Assembly: GCA_014621425.1 (NCBI GenBank)
Contig: JAANBB010000065.1
Location: 79,941-143,940 of the forward strand
Reading direction: 5' to 3'
Length of the DNA: 64,000 nt
DNA from: Cylindrodendrum hubeiense
Taxonomy: Eukaryota; Ascomycota; Sordariomycetes; Hypocreales; Nectriaceae
The position numbers and the translations under genes are program-made. Numbering within the stretch: the first letter of the stretch is position 1; each line of letters begins with the position of its first letter. The notes under the pieces are model-generated. The model was not told where the DNA came from. It worked only from the letters and a program-made list of their open reading frames with translations, and did not search any database. Shown here piece after piece: positions 11,128 to 22,386 of this stretch.

Positions 11128-11433
11128 ACTGTCAATAATTTATGAAAGCGATGATCATAAACTTTGATAAAGATGAAGTTGAGAAGGCTGTCCACTGTTC
11201 CAAAGGTAGAATTTTGGGTATTTCTTTGCAATCATTTCGATGGTTCAAGGTCAGGAATAATATTGCACTATGGTTCCATGCGCTCAGCATCGGCTCGGCT
11301 CCACAATGGGGCCGGCCACTCCGGAGCGTGGAGTCTCCCATACCCCATGTTAGAAAAGGGTCTGTTGTAAGTGCAACATCTTTGGTGCTAACTATACTCT
11401 GCTGAAAAGATATCAATTAAGGACGCAGACAAG
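11128..11433. promoter_or_regulatory. Divergent promoter, ALDH-like / LigB dioxygenase
   Basis: 306 bp between divergent starts. CGGCTCCAC at 11296-11304 is directly preceded by CGGCT, and a looser inverted GTGGAG lies about 26 bp further on. No other structure. Confidence 0.7.
11296..11304 (+). promoter_or_regulatory. Cluster 9-mer CGGCTCCAC
   Basis: Exact copy midway between the ALDH-like and LigB starts. Confidence 0.6.
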
Positions 11434-12411
11434 ATGGGAAGTATTCCGGAGAAGAAAGGTGAGTAGGAGCATTGCAATTCCAACGTTAGATGACGTACTA
11501 ATCGTCTCAGGACCGACCCCGGTGTTCCTGCTTGCGCATGGGTCGACGATGATGTTGGGGGAGGAATCTGAACCTGCAAAGATTTGGGAGGAAATTGGCA
11601 ATGAAGCTTTGCGCCGTGGCGTAAAGAGAATTGTGATGATGGTACGCTCTGCCCTGTTTCTAAAAGTCTATGCCAACTAAGACCGTGTGCTGCTGAACAG
11701 GGTGCCCACTGGGACACACAAGGCGATGCTGTTGACGTTAGCATGAACCCAAACGCGCAAAAGGATCCCGTTGGGAGTGTCATGGAGGCTCGATACATGC
11801 CATACACCATGGTACCGGACCTAGAGGGCGGGCAACGAGTGATTGATATGCTTCGAGCGGCTGGGATTAATGCGAGGGAAAACCGGAAGTTCGACTGGAT
11901 TCATGACACATTCCTGATCTTGATCCGCATGTTTCCTCACTGTATCCCGCTGCCGGCAACCATCGTCTCCATGAACGCACGCTACGATCCGCATTTTCAT
12001 CTCAAGATCGGGGCCGCCCTGCGCCCTCTCCGCTACGAGGATACTCTAATCATCGGCAGTGGGGGTTCGGTCCACAACCTCTATCGAAATCATTGGCAGC
12101 AGATGATTCTGTACCGAGACAACTTTGCCCAGCCAGTCCCCCCAGGGGACTGGGCGCTACAGTTCCGACAATCCGTCCAGGATGTGCTGACAGAGAACAC
12201 GGGCCCAGACCTTCGAAGAGCCGTAACAAAAATGATGAAACATCCGAGGTACAAAGATGCCCACGGAACCGATGATCATTGGATGGCCACTCTGTTCGCA
12301 GCCGGAGCAGCTGGGGATGAAGAAGACATTGGTCCTAATACGTTCCTGGGAGAGTGTTGGGAATTGGTCAACATGTGTAACAGTCAGTATCAGCTGGGTT
12401 CTTGGAATTGA
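11434..12411 (+). CDS. LigB-type (class III) extradiol ring-cleavage dioxygenase
   Basis: A 288-aa enzyme from exons 11434-11458, 11511-11641 and 11701-12411. Family marks: VFLLAHGS (first metal His), MMGAHWDTQGD, IIGSGGSVHNLYRN, and the late TDDHWMATLFAAGAAGDE. These match the LigB/DODA fold, which uses non-haem iron to open catechol-type rings by extradiol cleavage; the family also holds DOPA dioxygenases. The usual DHG block is replaced by IHD in FDWIHDTFLILIRMFP, so the active site may differ. With two ring hydroxylases nearby, cleavage of a di- or tri-hydroxylated aromatic ring is the natural reading. Confidence 0.88.
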
Positions 12412-12856
12412 GAATTGCTTGTTGTTGTTCCCCACTCGAAAGCGTAAATATAGTCTTCAATAAAGTTGGTATTGTCCTGTAATGTGCAACTTGTATCTAG
12501 ACATCTTCTATCTCGGCATAGTGGTTGTGCTCCCGTCCAAAGCCGCAAAAGACAAAGCGAGCAGAGGCAGTCAAGCAACAGAATAATGCACTAGTGAGGA
12601 GGTATATATTAATTTAATTCATCAATGGACCCTTGAAGGTGGGCTCAACTGCAGATAACTTCTACTCGTCTTTATTCGCGGTATCACGGGTAGGTATGTC
12701 AGCCGAAAGCACGTCTCCACGACTTGCGACGACGTCCTATGCGTATTACATTCTCAACCTATTTCAACACGTATCTATTCTTGATCCCCAGTGACTCGTA
12801 CCAGTCGCATGAGACTTGAACATGTTGTGGTGGGAGGTTTTGACATCAACTACCAT
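12412..12856. other. Convergent intergenic region
   Basis: Between the LigB gene and the small TM gene on the other strand. Only 3' UTR-like sequence seen. Confidence 0.6.
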
Positions 12857-13365
12857 TCACCATTCGCCGCCGATCTTCGACTTTCCGACATCAGTGAATC
12901 GTCCGATGGTGCAGCGCCAAGCAAGCGACCAACCCTACGTAGCACAAATTAGTCTTGGGCTTTTTGAAATAGATCTGAATGCATTTTAGACTGAGTGAAA
13001 CATACCGCCATGAATGAGCACCCCCAAACCATAAAACCTCCGATGACGCGGAATAGAGGCTTTTGCATCCGCTCATTGAAGTCGAGCTCCCGGTTGATCG
13101 GGCGATAGTCGGGAACGTTTCGAAAGTTGTCAGTCCACCATTCAGGGTTTGTCACAGGATAAGGGACAAGAGGATGAGGAGCCAATGTAGCATCGAAATC
13201 TGCCGGCTGAGCCTCTCTCCGTATGTTGCCCGCTACTGTCACAAAGCCGATACGGCTTTCTCGTGCATTTGTTGATGTAGAATGCCGGATGTCATAGTCA
13301 GCCAGCAACCTCAGTGTATCAGGGTCGTCAATGCTGGCTACCGTTGTGCCGCGCGTCGAAGCCAT
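12857..13365 (-). CDS. Small one-TM protein of unknown function
   Basis: A 145-aa protein from exons 13006-13365 and 12857-12934; the intron has GTATGT, a branch-like GACTAAT and acceptor GTAG. I do not recognise the family. The first about 100 residues are hydrophilic and proline-rich near PLVPYPVTNPEWW. A hydrophobic segment at about 108-127 (FRVIGGFMVWGCSFMAGWSL) would anchor it in a membrane, followed by a short basic tail. It shares a divergent promoter with the second hydrolase, and that promoter holds inverted CGG/CCG repeats and a near copy of the cluster 9-mer, so it is probably co-expressed with the cluster. Confidence 0.7.
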
Positions 13366-13758
13366 GGTATGCAGGAGAAGTTAGCGAGGATACAAAGGAT
13401 ATCGAAATCAATCTCAGAAGATCAGCCCAGGAGCAATTAGAGACAGTACCATCAATTGAACGATAGAGAGAACTGGACTAGTGGACTAGACAAATCACGT
13501 TGGGGGGCGGAGAGCTCGGCTGGTGTGGGCCCGAGCCGAGCTGTGACGGCTATGCCTTGACATGGAGCCGAGGAATTCGAACCCACATCGTGGAGACCCG
13601 CGGAGCGGATTTAGTGAATGTTGTGATAAGGCGTCTTCTTGGTTCAACGAGTGCGAAATCATTTATTTACAGCCTAAGATCTTTCACGAATTGGTATCGT
13701 TGTCAAGCTTTTTTCCTATCTTAATTATACACCTGCCATAGCAACTTCGACACACACC
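13366..13758. promoter_or_regulatory. Divergent promoter with inverted repeat
   Basis: 393 bp. AGCTCGGCT (13513-13521) is repeated inverted as AGCCGAGCT (13534-13542), a perfect 9-bp inverted repeat with a 12-bp spacer. ATGGAGCCG at 13562-13570 differs by one base from the cluster 9-mer. Both are consistent with binding by a Zn2Cys6 protein. Confidence 0.7.
13562..13570 (-). promoter_or_regulatory. One-mismatch cluster 9-mer
   Basis: The + strand reads ATGGAGCCG, near the inverted repeat in the TM-protein/hydrolase promoter. Confidence 0.45.
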
Positions 13759-15776
13759 ATGGCCGAGAACAAGTACATGGAAATTGATAAGGATGCATTT
13801 CCGTACATCTTTTTGAAAAATGTAGATATTCCGCTCAAGTCGCATGAGAAGGGTATTCTCCGCGGCAATGTCTACCTACCCAAGGATGCGGCACCTTTTG
13901 GGTCCAAGAAGTATCCCGTCGTTGCCACCTACGGCCCGTGTGAGTTCTAATACGCTTCTGTCACCACAGCTTTGACATACGAGTTCCACTAACATGGGAC
14001 AACAGATGGAAAGGATGTTCCTTATCAGTCTTTTTACAAGAAAAGCTGGGACCAGGTGAATCCGGAAATGAAGTCTGACCATTCAGCATGGGAGACACCC
14101 GATCCGGCATTTTGGACCCAGCAGGGCTACATTGTCGTGCGTACTGACGAGAGGGGTGCTGGGCAAAGCCCCGGTCTCCTCGACACCATGTCCCAGGGCA
14201 CCAGCGAAGCCTTTTTTGACGTGGTCGAGTGGTGTGCTGAACAGGAATGGTCCAGTGGCAAAGTTGGCCTTCTTGGTATCAGCTACTACGCCGGCACACA
14301 GTGGAGGGTTGCGGCTCGAAAACCCAAGGGGCTAGCAGCAATTATCCCGTGGGAGGGAATGAGCGATTATTATCGCGACCGTGTGCGTCATGGTGGAATT
14401 CTTTCAGATCGATTCATCAGTAAGTGACCTTCCATCGTCACTATTTCCCTTTGTTGTTTCCTCGTTAACGCCTCGGCTCGCCATCAGAATTCTGGTGGAC
14501 CAATGGCGTCCAGCCCAACCAGTATGGTATGCCAGGCCGCGCAGCTCGGAAATGGGGTGAAGATACTCTCGAAGGTGATCTCAATGAGGAGGCTCTGCTT
14601 GGTAATCGCCGAGATCAGACTCTAGACACAGCAATCCATAAGTTCCGGGACGAAGAGTACTATCGCACTCGGGACTTCGAGCCGGAAAACATCGAAACCC
14701 CCCTGCTCAGTGTAGCAAACTGGGTAATAAGCATCCCCCTCAGATAACCCGCACACTACTGACTTAACCGTTCCTGAAGGGTGGCATTCTGCTCCACTTA
14801 CGTGGAAACGTACTCGGTTGGATGCGCGCTAGTTCAAAATACAAGTTCTTGCACTTCATTGTGGGAAGACACGATCTTCCATTTTATTATCAGCAATCAG
14901 CAGCTCTACAACTGTCTTTCTTCAATTCATTCTTGAAAGGCAATGATGAAGATGGTTGGAAGGCGGGCAAGCAACCTAAAGTAAAGCTATGCTTGCGCAA
15001 AGGTGACGCTGGTGTCGATGATCCAGAACGCGAGCGGAGCTTCCCGACTAGGGATGAGACTGACTGGCCGATCCCGGATACTCAATACACCAAGTTCTTC
15101 CTCACAGATGACCGTAAACTTGCGACTGAGCCAGCAACAACACTATCGCATGTGGCCTATGATGCACTGAAAGGGTACGTTATTGCCGAAGTCTGACGGA
15201 TAATTTTAGTTGCTGACTCTGCTGATGTACAGTGATCCTATCACCTTCAATTATACGACCTCATCACAAGTCGAGATCACCGGTCACATCGTTGCCCATC
15301 TGACAGTCTCAGCTTCGCGGAAGCTGCCTAAAGGTCCCGCTCCGTCGGATATCGACCTCTTTGTCACCCTCCGGAAATTGGACCACAACGGGAAAGAGGT
15401 TTTCTACACAGGAACGATGGGAGACCCGGTTCCTCTTGTCAAGGGATGGCTTCGAGCTTCTCTGAGAAAGGTGGATACAAGCAATCCTTTGCACCGAGAC
15501 TTCCTTCCACATCGCAACTATTTCAGCACCGAGGTTCAACCAGTTGAGGAGAACCAGAAGTACGAGCTAGACGTCGAAATATGGCCCACAAATGTAGTTC
15601 TGGAGCCGGAGGAGACACTGGTGTTGGAAATAGCAGGCCATGATACACAGGGTGTTGGGAAATTCTCGCATGAGCATCCAGATGATCGCAAGCAGGAGGT
15701 ATTTGACGGGCAAAACACGATTTACGTTGGTGGGCAGTCTAGCTGGCTCATTTTGCCCGTCATTCCATCGAGGTAG
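13759..15776 (+). CDS. CocE/NonD (S15-type) hydrolase
   Basis: A 589-aa alpha/beta hydrolase from exons 13759-13939, 14006-14419, 14488-14723, 14780-15174 and 15233-15776. Seen: VVATYGPYGKDVPY, VRTDERGAGQSPGLLD, nucleophile elbow LLGISYYAGTQW, AIIPWEGMSDYYRD, and the later VGRHDLPFYYQQSAALQLSF. The C-terminal part (from about residue 400) is the galactose-binding-like jelly roll typical of CocE/NonD and S15 enzymes, ending GGQSSWLILPVIPSR. It hydrolyses esters or amides; no signal peptide, so it is probably intracellular. It is a paralogue of the gene at the left edge, and the two flank the ring-hydroxylating and ring-cleaving genes. Confidence 0.92.
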
Positions 15777-16255
15777 ATTTTCATGAAGCATCATAGAACT
15801 ATAGACAAATATGACTGTCGATTTCCTCTCTACCATACCGTATGGCCCCGATATTTTTGGCTTCCCCAGTTGAGACGGCCGGAACCTCGTTTAGGTGTAG
15901 CGCACCATGGTACGCGAGATTTGCATAATGTTGGATCTATTGAGTCCCTAGGGCAAATTGAGATCACCGTGCAATAAATCTTTCATTCTGATTTGGTTCA
16001 ACTAAGCATTCGCATAAAATTCGAATGCATTCCAGGTGCTGTGTTCTTGAGGCAGCACATTTTGTTATTACTTGGATCTGGCTCATTACGTAGCTCCAAT
16101 TAGGGCCTGATTTGGCGTTGAAAGAGTTTCAATATCCCACTTCTTATCCAAAGCGAAATGTAGAAAGAGCGAAGACAGGAGGTAGCTCGGCAGTAGTGAG
16201 TCTGCCTCTTGAAGATAGTCTTTATTGGGCCTTCTGCCTGTGAACTTATATTAAG
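15777..16255. other. Convergent intergenic region
   Basis: Between the second hydrolase and the MFS gene, both 3' ends. Nothing else seen. Confidence 0.6.
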
Positions 16256-17970
16256 TTACAGAAATCTCTTGACACCATATCGGGTATGTATGTAATGGGC
16301 CCGCTTCCGAAGATATGGGCCGAAAACCAATAAGACAATAGATAAACCCGCAATCACCGCCCACTGGATAATGGCCATGTCAAGGAATAGTTGCTTCGGC
16401 CCAACCCTCACCAGCCAATTGGACGCTGTCTGCGTCAGCCCAAACGGAATGAGGTGGGTGACAGCATTCATCAAAGCCACGACCTCGGAAGAGTCATTGG
16501 GGTAGCTGTCAATCGCAAAAGAAAGGATAGTACTTGGGATGAGCATCAGACTGGCCATTTCCATAGCATATCCGACTGCTGGCCCGACGTAAGAGCCATT
16601 GGCGTAGGTATATCCGAAGATGAGGAGCCCAGGCGAGCAAACCAGGAAAGGAATCACCAACGTAAGCAAACGATATTCGGGCATATGCTTACCCTTTCGC
16701 CGCCCTATGAAGGCCGACATGGCATCCGTGAGGGGGCCAGCGATGGGGAATGCTATGGCAACGCCGATCAGGCTCGTGGCAACCCAGTTGCCCAATTCAG
16801 CGGGGCTCCATAAGAATGGGGGTACGGCAAACATCTGGCTTGAAAGCAAGGAGATTGTGGCAACCCTAATAGCACGTCAATAATGCGGCGATTTAAGACG
16901 TTCGAGCGTAACATACCATGCCAAGGCGATTCCCCACATGCCTGCTGCTAAAAGTACGATTGGATCAAACATGTACTCAACCTGGAGAAGGAAGGACAAG
17001 AACCACTGCCTCGCACCGCCACCACGGACATGTGGATGACGAAGGTAGAAGCTGTTTTGCTGCAGAGTGCGGAGTGAGCTCTGGGCGCGAACAGTCCCGC
17101 CTGTCTGACTGATGATAGCCTCATCGACTTCTGCAGCAGTAGCCCCGGCTTCTATTTCTTGGTTGAATGCCGTCTCCGGACAGAAGAAAAAGTATGTGAC
17201 GAAGTTGAGTCCAGACAAAATGGCCAAAAGGATAAAGAACCACCTCCACCCATGGGCCGAGATGAGATGACCGGCGATAAGAGGACCAAGTTGAGAACCG
17301 ACGCAAAGACTTAAACTATAAGCAGCCATCGCCTTGGAATAGTCCTTCTCAAAGAATAGCTCTATATAGAGTTAGATAAGCGATAGCCAGGGTCGTCGCC
17401 GTCTTACCTCCAATTACTGCGGGGCCGACTGCTTGAACAGCTCCAGCACCAAGCGCACCTAAGACTCTGGACCCGAGTAGGCTATTAACTGACTGGGCTT
17501 GAGTAGCCCAAATACAGCCAGCAATAAACACGAGCTGAGACGACAACAGGACCGGCCGTTTACCAAAGACGACCGCAGTTGGGATCCAGATAAAGGCACC
17601 GAGGCCAAAACAAAGGACTGAGTAGGATATGATTCCACTGATGTCACTGTAGCTAGAGTGAAACTCATAAACCAATGCGCCGAGTCCAGATGATATTCCA
17701 GCCTGTGCCATACTGTAAGTCACCTATGAAGCTAATGGAGAATGAGGGACTGTACAGAGTAGAAGTTTCCATCGAATACTGCTAGGCATAGGTTCACGAG
17801 AACCATCGCCTTCAGAGCACCATGCCAGTTCTACAGCGACTGTTATTAAACGTAGGCCGTTGCTTTAGAGAATGACTAACCTTGGGATGATCTCTCAGCT
17901 CATTCTTTGGGGTGGACATATACTCAATGTTTGAGACATCTGCCTTCTCGGCATCTGAATTGGGTTCCAT
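16256..17970 (-). CDS. MFS transporter
   Basis: A 504-aa major facilitator protein from exons 17881-17970, 17756-17830, 17408-17702, 16917-17361 and 16256-16865. After a hydrophilic N-terminus come repeated hydrophobic segments (CFGLGAFIWIPTAVVFGKRP, GPLIAGHLISAHGWRWFFIL and others). GPLIAGHL followed by GWRWFF is typical of fungal DHA1/ACS-like drug or organic-anion transporters. Intron 2 is read as 53 nt, ending before GCTGGAATA, because the nearer acceptor would leave only 32 nt. It probably moves the aromatic substrate in or product out across the plasma membrane. Its divergent partner is the Dabb gene. Confidence 0.9.
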
Positions 17971-18195
17971 AACGATGAGTTTTAATTATGCCTCTGGGTA
18001 GTATGTCTCTTCACGAGCAAGTTCGATAACACCAGAGCTCTTATTGATGGTGAGAGATCATTCATCACTAGCGGAGGTTTGCTTATATTTATATCACCGA
18101 TTTCATTACCGACACATGTGATCCTGTTCACACTTGGAAAATGGCAGTCCGTGTGGGGAGTACCCCTCAATTCCCCGTGGGGAGCAGGCTAGCTT

Positions 18196-18204
18196 GTGGA
18201 GCCG
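18196..18204 (-). promoter_or_regulatory. Cluster 9-mer CGGCTCCAC
   Basis: Exact copy (GTGGAGCCG on +) 226 bp upstream of the MFS start. Confidence 0.6.
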
Positions 18205-18909
18205 GCATCGTTCTCGCATTCAGGTTCGCTAATGTAAATATCAAGGTCGCTAATCCAGCTACGTGTTAGCTTATGGGAGAGTGGGATAAGCTAATGGAGC
18301 ATCAGAAGTATTTAGAATCGGTCCAGACCCGATGCTACTTTGGTAAGCAGTTCCAGCTCTCTGGAGCCGGTTTGTAAGCCAGTCAGTATCGAACTGTACG
18401 AGTACGAGATTCCCATAGCTATGACCTTGATAGAGTAGCACGAAGAGGTCGTTTCTAACAGGCGAGGGTTAAGAGCGAGAAGACTCAATTTGGGACGAAG
18501 TTCCAGGCGCGCTTGAGCAGTACATGTACGTATTGGAGAAGTCTTGCTATGTATCCAAGGTTATACGACGCTCTGTTCTCACTAAACCCCGGCCAATTTC
18601 CCTACCAATACACCTTGATAATCCCTACAAGGCGTATCATTGGGGCCGAGGCTAAGACAACATTATCTTTGGTACACGGCCGAACCATATCCACTGGCCC
18701 CATCATTCATGATCAAAACTTCTCAGGCCATTTCGGCCTCATTGCTGGAATTGAGGGCTCGGCTACCAGTACTCAGTCAAATGATGAAATCTGATCCCTT
18801 CTAAATTCCTCTCACGGAATGCTCCGCTAACATTTCCGATTCCTTGTGCTTTTCTTATGTATATTTCCTCCCTGAAATAAAAGCTTAGTTTATTTTCATT
18901 AGTGCCCTT

Positions 18910-18918
18910 CGGCTCCAC
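18910..18918 (+). promoter_or_regulatory. Cluster 9-mer CGGCTCCAC
   Basis: Exact copy 211 bp upstream of the Dabb start. Confidence 0.6.
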
Positions 18919-19128
18919 GTTCACGTCCCGGAACCCCACGGCACCAAAGAGGAGCCGAGCACAAGGCGGATTCCGATGTTCCGTTTGTAGTTATGCTCTT
19001 TTCCCTCACTTTTATTTGTCACTTGAACACTCTTTAGCGTTGACATAGAGTTCCCCTAAATATTCTCAACAGCATCTATCCAACATCTTATCCACGATTT
19101 CTTTGCAAAAAGCGACCAAGTCTTGAAA

Positions 19129-19706
19129 ATGAGTATCACTCGTATTGTTCAATTGCAATTCAAATCTGGCGTTGATACCAATCTCGTCGAAGATGTACGT
19201 CCAGCACACTGCATTTCTTTCCATGATACAAACTTGGGTAAAATACTCGTATTGACATACGCATTCTCAGTTATGCTCGCAAATCCGTGGCATGAAGGAC
19301 AAGTGCCTTGATGCCAACACCAATAAACCATATATTGAGTCCATCGGGGGCGGTGTTGATATCTCTATTGAAGGGCTTCAGGTAAGAATGATCTCTCTTA
19401 AAAAGTCACTTCATTGTGCCTAGCTCGCCTTTTGCTATACTGGGACACCTCTGGCCTTTTACACCCGCGGCAGTCGTTTCTCTCGTCAACATGGTGCGAC
19501 TGATATAATTTGTTTCATTCATGAAATGGAATCATAGTCTCACATCTCAGTAGCACGGTATCACCCACGCATTCATTATAAGCTTCAATAATAGAGCGGA
19601 TCGCGACTATTACGCTCTCCATGATCCTGCCCACCAGGCCGTTATCCAGGCACTTCAGCCGGCAATTGACAAGGTTCAGATCATCGACCTTGTCACCAGT
19701 GATTAG
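19129..19706 (+). CDS. Dabb (stress-responsive A/B barrel) protein
   Basis: A 109-aa protein from exons 19129-19194, 19271-19381 and 19554-19706; the last intron is long (172 nt). MSITRIVQLQFKSG, then CSQIRGMKDKCLD, and HGITHAFIISFNNRADRDYY and DPAHQAVIQAL, are the classic Dabb dimeric ferredoxin-like pattern. Dabb proteins in fungal aromatic polyketide and olivetolic-type pathways cyclise or decarboxylate reactive intermediates, and others bind small phenolics. Divergent from the transporter. Confidence 0.88.
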
Positions 19707-20540
19707 TTAATTACAGAAGGTCTCGTACTGTTTTCTAGGGGTGCTTAAGACTGCAATTACGCGTTAAGCCATATAAGTCATGCCCATTTCTCCCAAGTCA
19801 AAGGATATGGTCACGCAATCGAGATCTTCTAGAGTAGAGAGTACCAATACTACACAACAGATGTTTACTACATGACATGGCGAAATATGAAAACTCCCCA
19901 CCTTCACATGGTGTCTATCTAGTGGTTACTGTCCCGTGTGACGAACAAGTCACTCAAATCCAGTGCGTAAAACAACCATAAGAAAATGTTCGACTCTGTA
20001 ATACCCGGGAGGTACTGTATCGATTAACGAAAACCAAAATAAAGTTAAGTTAGCTTCCTGTTGAGCATTACAAACATTAGCATATTGAGATCTTCACCCG
20101 GAACAAGTTTGGCTATTGCTCGGATGACCTAACCCCAGTATGGTATGACGGGAAGATATTAGCATCACAACGAGTACCAAGTCAATGTAGATAGCCCCAT
20201 CTCAACCGAGACATTTCGGAACTTGCGGAATCAAATTTATTCTTACAAATCTGACGGGACACCGATTCTGCAGAGATCTTCCTTACTCATAGACGGGTAT
20301 CCCCACGACTTCGGAAAGACGTGGGGTAGCGGGAGGGGCATAAGCCGAACCTCTCCGCCCCACATGATGACATTGAAACACGACCATCAAAGCCAATACC
20401 TCTGTAAGGGACACTTGAATAATAATCTTCAGTCAAACTGTTGAATTCTCAAATCCCATTGACTGCAACAACGTGGGGATCAGTCCAGCATTTCAATCAC
20501 TAATACTTACACGCCTAGTACTGCCTTGAGCTCTGGAACC
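19707..20540. promoter_or_regulatory. Upstream region of the P450
   Basis: 834 bp without a gene. No CGGCTCCAC copy was seen. An inverted repeat CCCCACG/CGTGGGG (20301-20307 with 20320-20326) lies about 215 bp upstream of the P450 start. Confidence 0.55.
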
Positions 20541-22386
20541 ATGGCGATTATTAGTGAGACGGCGTCGCTAGCATGGCAGTACTTACCTGCTATACTGAGC
20601 CTGCTAGCTATTCTCCATCTTTTCCGCAACTACTTCAAGCCCGGAGTGTCAGATGTCCCAGGTCCATTCTTGGCTAAGATCTCCAATGTTTGGAGGTTCA
20701 TCGATGTCGCCAGGGGCAGGGCTCAAGAAACGCATCTCCGGCTGCATGAAAAGCACGGGCCTTATGTGCGATTGGGCCCAAATCTCGTCAGTGTGTTCGA
20801 TTTAGATGTGTTGAAGTCCATCTATGGTATCAATAAGGGGTACACGAAGGTGGGCTATCCTGGAGTTCCTGCAGGCATACCATTGTCGTTGCTGACATTG
20901 GGCTCAGACAAGCTTCTACGAGGTCCAACAGCAACTTGCTAATGGGAAGCCAACTCAAACTCTCTTCACCACCTTGGATGAAGACTTCCATGCTAAAATG
21001 AAGCGGCCTATCTCCTCGGCCTACTCTTTGAGTAGTCTCACTGAGTTCGAAGTCTTCGTAGACAAAACGATTGGGGTAATGATGCAGAAACTAGACGGGT
21101 TTTCTAAAGACGATAAAGTCTGTGACATGGCTATGTGGCTCCAATATTGTACGTTTTTTTAAATTCTGGGTTTTGAGATCATATGATGCTTGGAATTGGC
21201 TAACCCTTCACTAGATGCATTTGACGTCATCGGCGAGTTGACTTTCAGCAGAAGTCTAGGATTTCTCGACGAGGGTCGAGATATAGATGGCATTATCAGC
21301 TCTTTAGAAAAGATGCAAGATTATTCAGGGAAGGTAAGACTTTCAAGGAAGCAACATGTCCATTCCAACGAATGATAAGCCTATCTCCAAAGTGCTGACA
21401 AGACTGATAATCCTACCTCTTAGATTGGGCAAATGCCTTGGCTGGACTACCTCTTCATCAAGAACCCCATAAGGCGCATGATAGGCGGCGGCTCAACAGG
21501 GGCAGTTGCACGCTTTGCGCGCGAGTGCCTCGTCGAGAGGCTGAAGCATCAAGATTCGAGTAAATCAGACGGATTAGCGCGTCGAGATTTTCTCACTCGC
21601 TTCCTCGAGGCCAAGGAAAAGCATCCAAATATAGTCACCGACGCCCAAGTTTTCTCATATACGCTCAGCAATGTCAACGCTGGATCAGATACGACAGCCA
21701 TCTCTCTCCGTGCTGTCATCTATCTCACGTTAAAACATCCTAAGGTTCTTGAGAAACTCTGTAAAGAACTTCAAGATGCTAGAGATGCAGGCAAACTATC
21801 TATCCCGGTAACGTGGAAGGAGTCACAAGAGCTGCCATACCTTGATGCTGTTGTCAAAGAAGCTCTTCGCCTTCACCCCGCTGTTGGCCTTCTTTTGGAA
21901 AGAATTGTGCCCAAGGGAGGCCTTCAACTACCGAATGGCCCTTTGTTACCTGCAGGGACTGTGGTTGGGGTGAACCCCTGGGTCATGCACCACCATCCCC
22001 TCTTTGGAGAAGATCCTAACTCGTTTATTCCGGAACGTTGGCTTTCCAGAAATGGCGAATCGAAAGAAGATTTCGATACAAGGAGGCAAGAAATGGCCGG
22101 TGCCACTTTTACCTTCGGAGCTGGTCCTCGCACTTGCATTGGAAAAAACATCAGTCTCATGGAAATTTACAAGCTGATCCCATCCCTTCTACACACCTAC
22201 AAGGCAAGTTTCTTTCGACATTTCTTGGCGGGGTTAAGATACGTGCCACAGGAGAGCAAAAGGCTCGTTAACATGAATCCTGGGATTTAGATCGAGTTGA
22301 ACGACCCCTGTGCTGAATGGGAAACGTTCAACGCATGGTTCGTTCGACAGACAAACATCAATGTAAAATTAACAAGAATCAGGTAA
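20541..22386 (+). CDS. Cytochrome P450 (pisatin demethylase-like)
   Basis: A 514-aa membrane P450 from exons 20541-20849, 20908-21148, 21215-21333, 21424-22203 and 22291-22386. N-terminal anchor YLPAILSLLAILHLF, proline-rich DVPGPF, I-helix AGSDTTAISLR, ExxR in KEALRLHP, PERW, and haem motif FGAGPRTCIGKN are all present. Overall resemblance is to CYP57-type (pisatin demethylase-like) enzymes, which hydroxylate or O-demethylate aromatic compounds. The apparent stop near 20940 disappears when the 58-nt intron is removed. The last intron begins with GC (AAG|GCAAGT); removing it yields YKIELNDPCAEWETF to a proper C-terminus. Gene looks intact. Confidence 0.92.
22204..22290 (+). other. GC-AG intron in the P450
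   Basis: 87 nt, donor AAG|GCAAGT, acceptor TTTAG. Without splicing the ORF ends in ASFFRHFLAGL and lacks the conserved P450 C-terminus; with it, 32 family-like residues are added. Confidence 0.75.

Larger units (their letters stand above)
17971..19128. promoter_or_regulatory. Divergent promoter, MFS / Dabb, with several 9-mer copies
   Basis: 1.16 kb with no coding pattern. GTGGAGCCG at 18196-18204 and CGGCTCCAC at 18910-18918 are exact. CTGGAGCCG at 18361-18369 and GAGGAGCCGAG near 18950 are one-base variants. The density is the highest in the window. Confidence 0.7.

Noticed and set aside
13540..13620. Minus-strand tRNA suggested by GGGTTCGAATTCC
   Set aside because: The flanking bases do not pair as a T stem; the sequence lies in a promoter with the 9-mer variant.
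17725..17756. 32-nt intron in the MFS gene
   Set aside because: Too short; the next in-frame acceptor gives a 53-nt intron and a better protein join (FYS to AGISSGLG).
20526..21162. P450 as a pseudogene because of the stop near 20940
   Set aside because: A 58-nt GT-AG intron (20850-20907) removes the stop and restores conserved sequence (YTK to TSFYEVQQQLANG).
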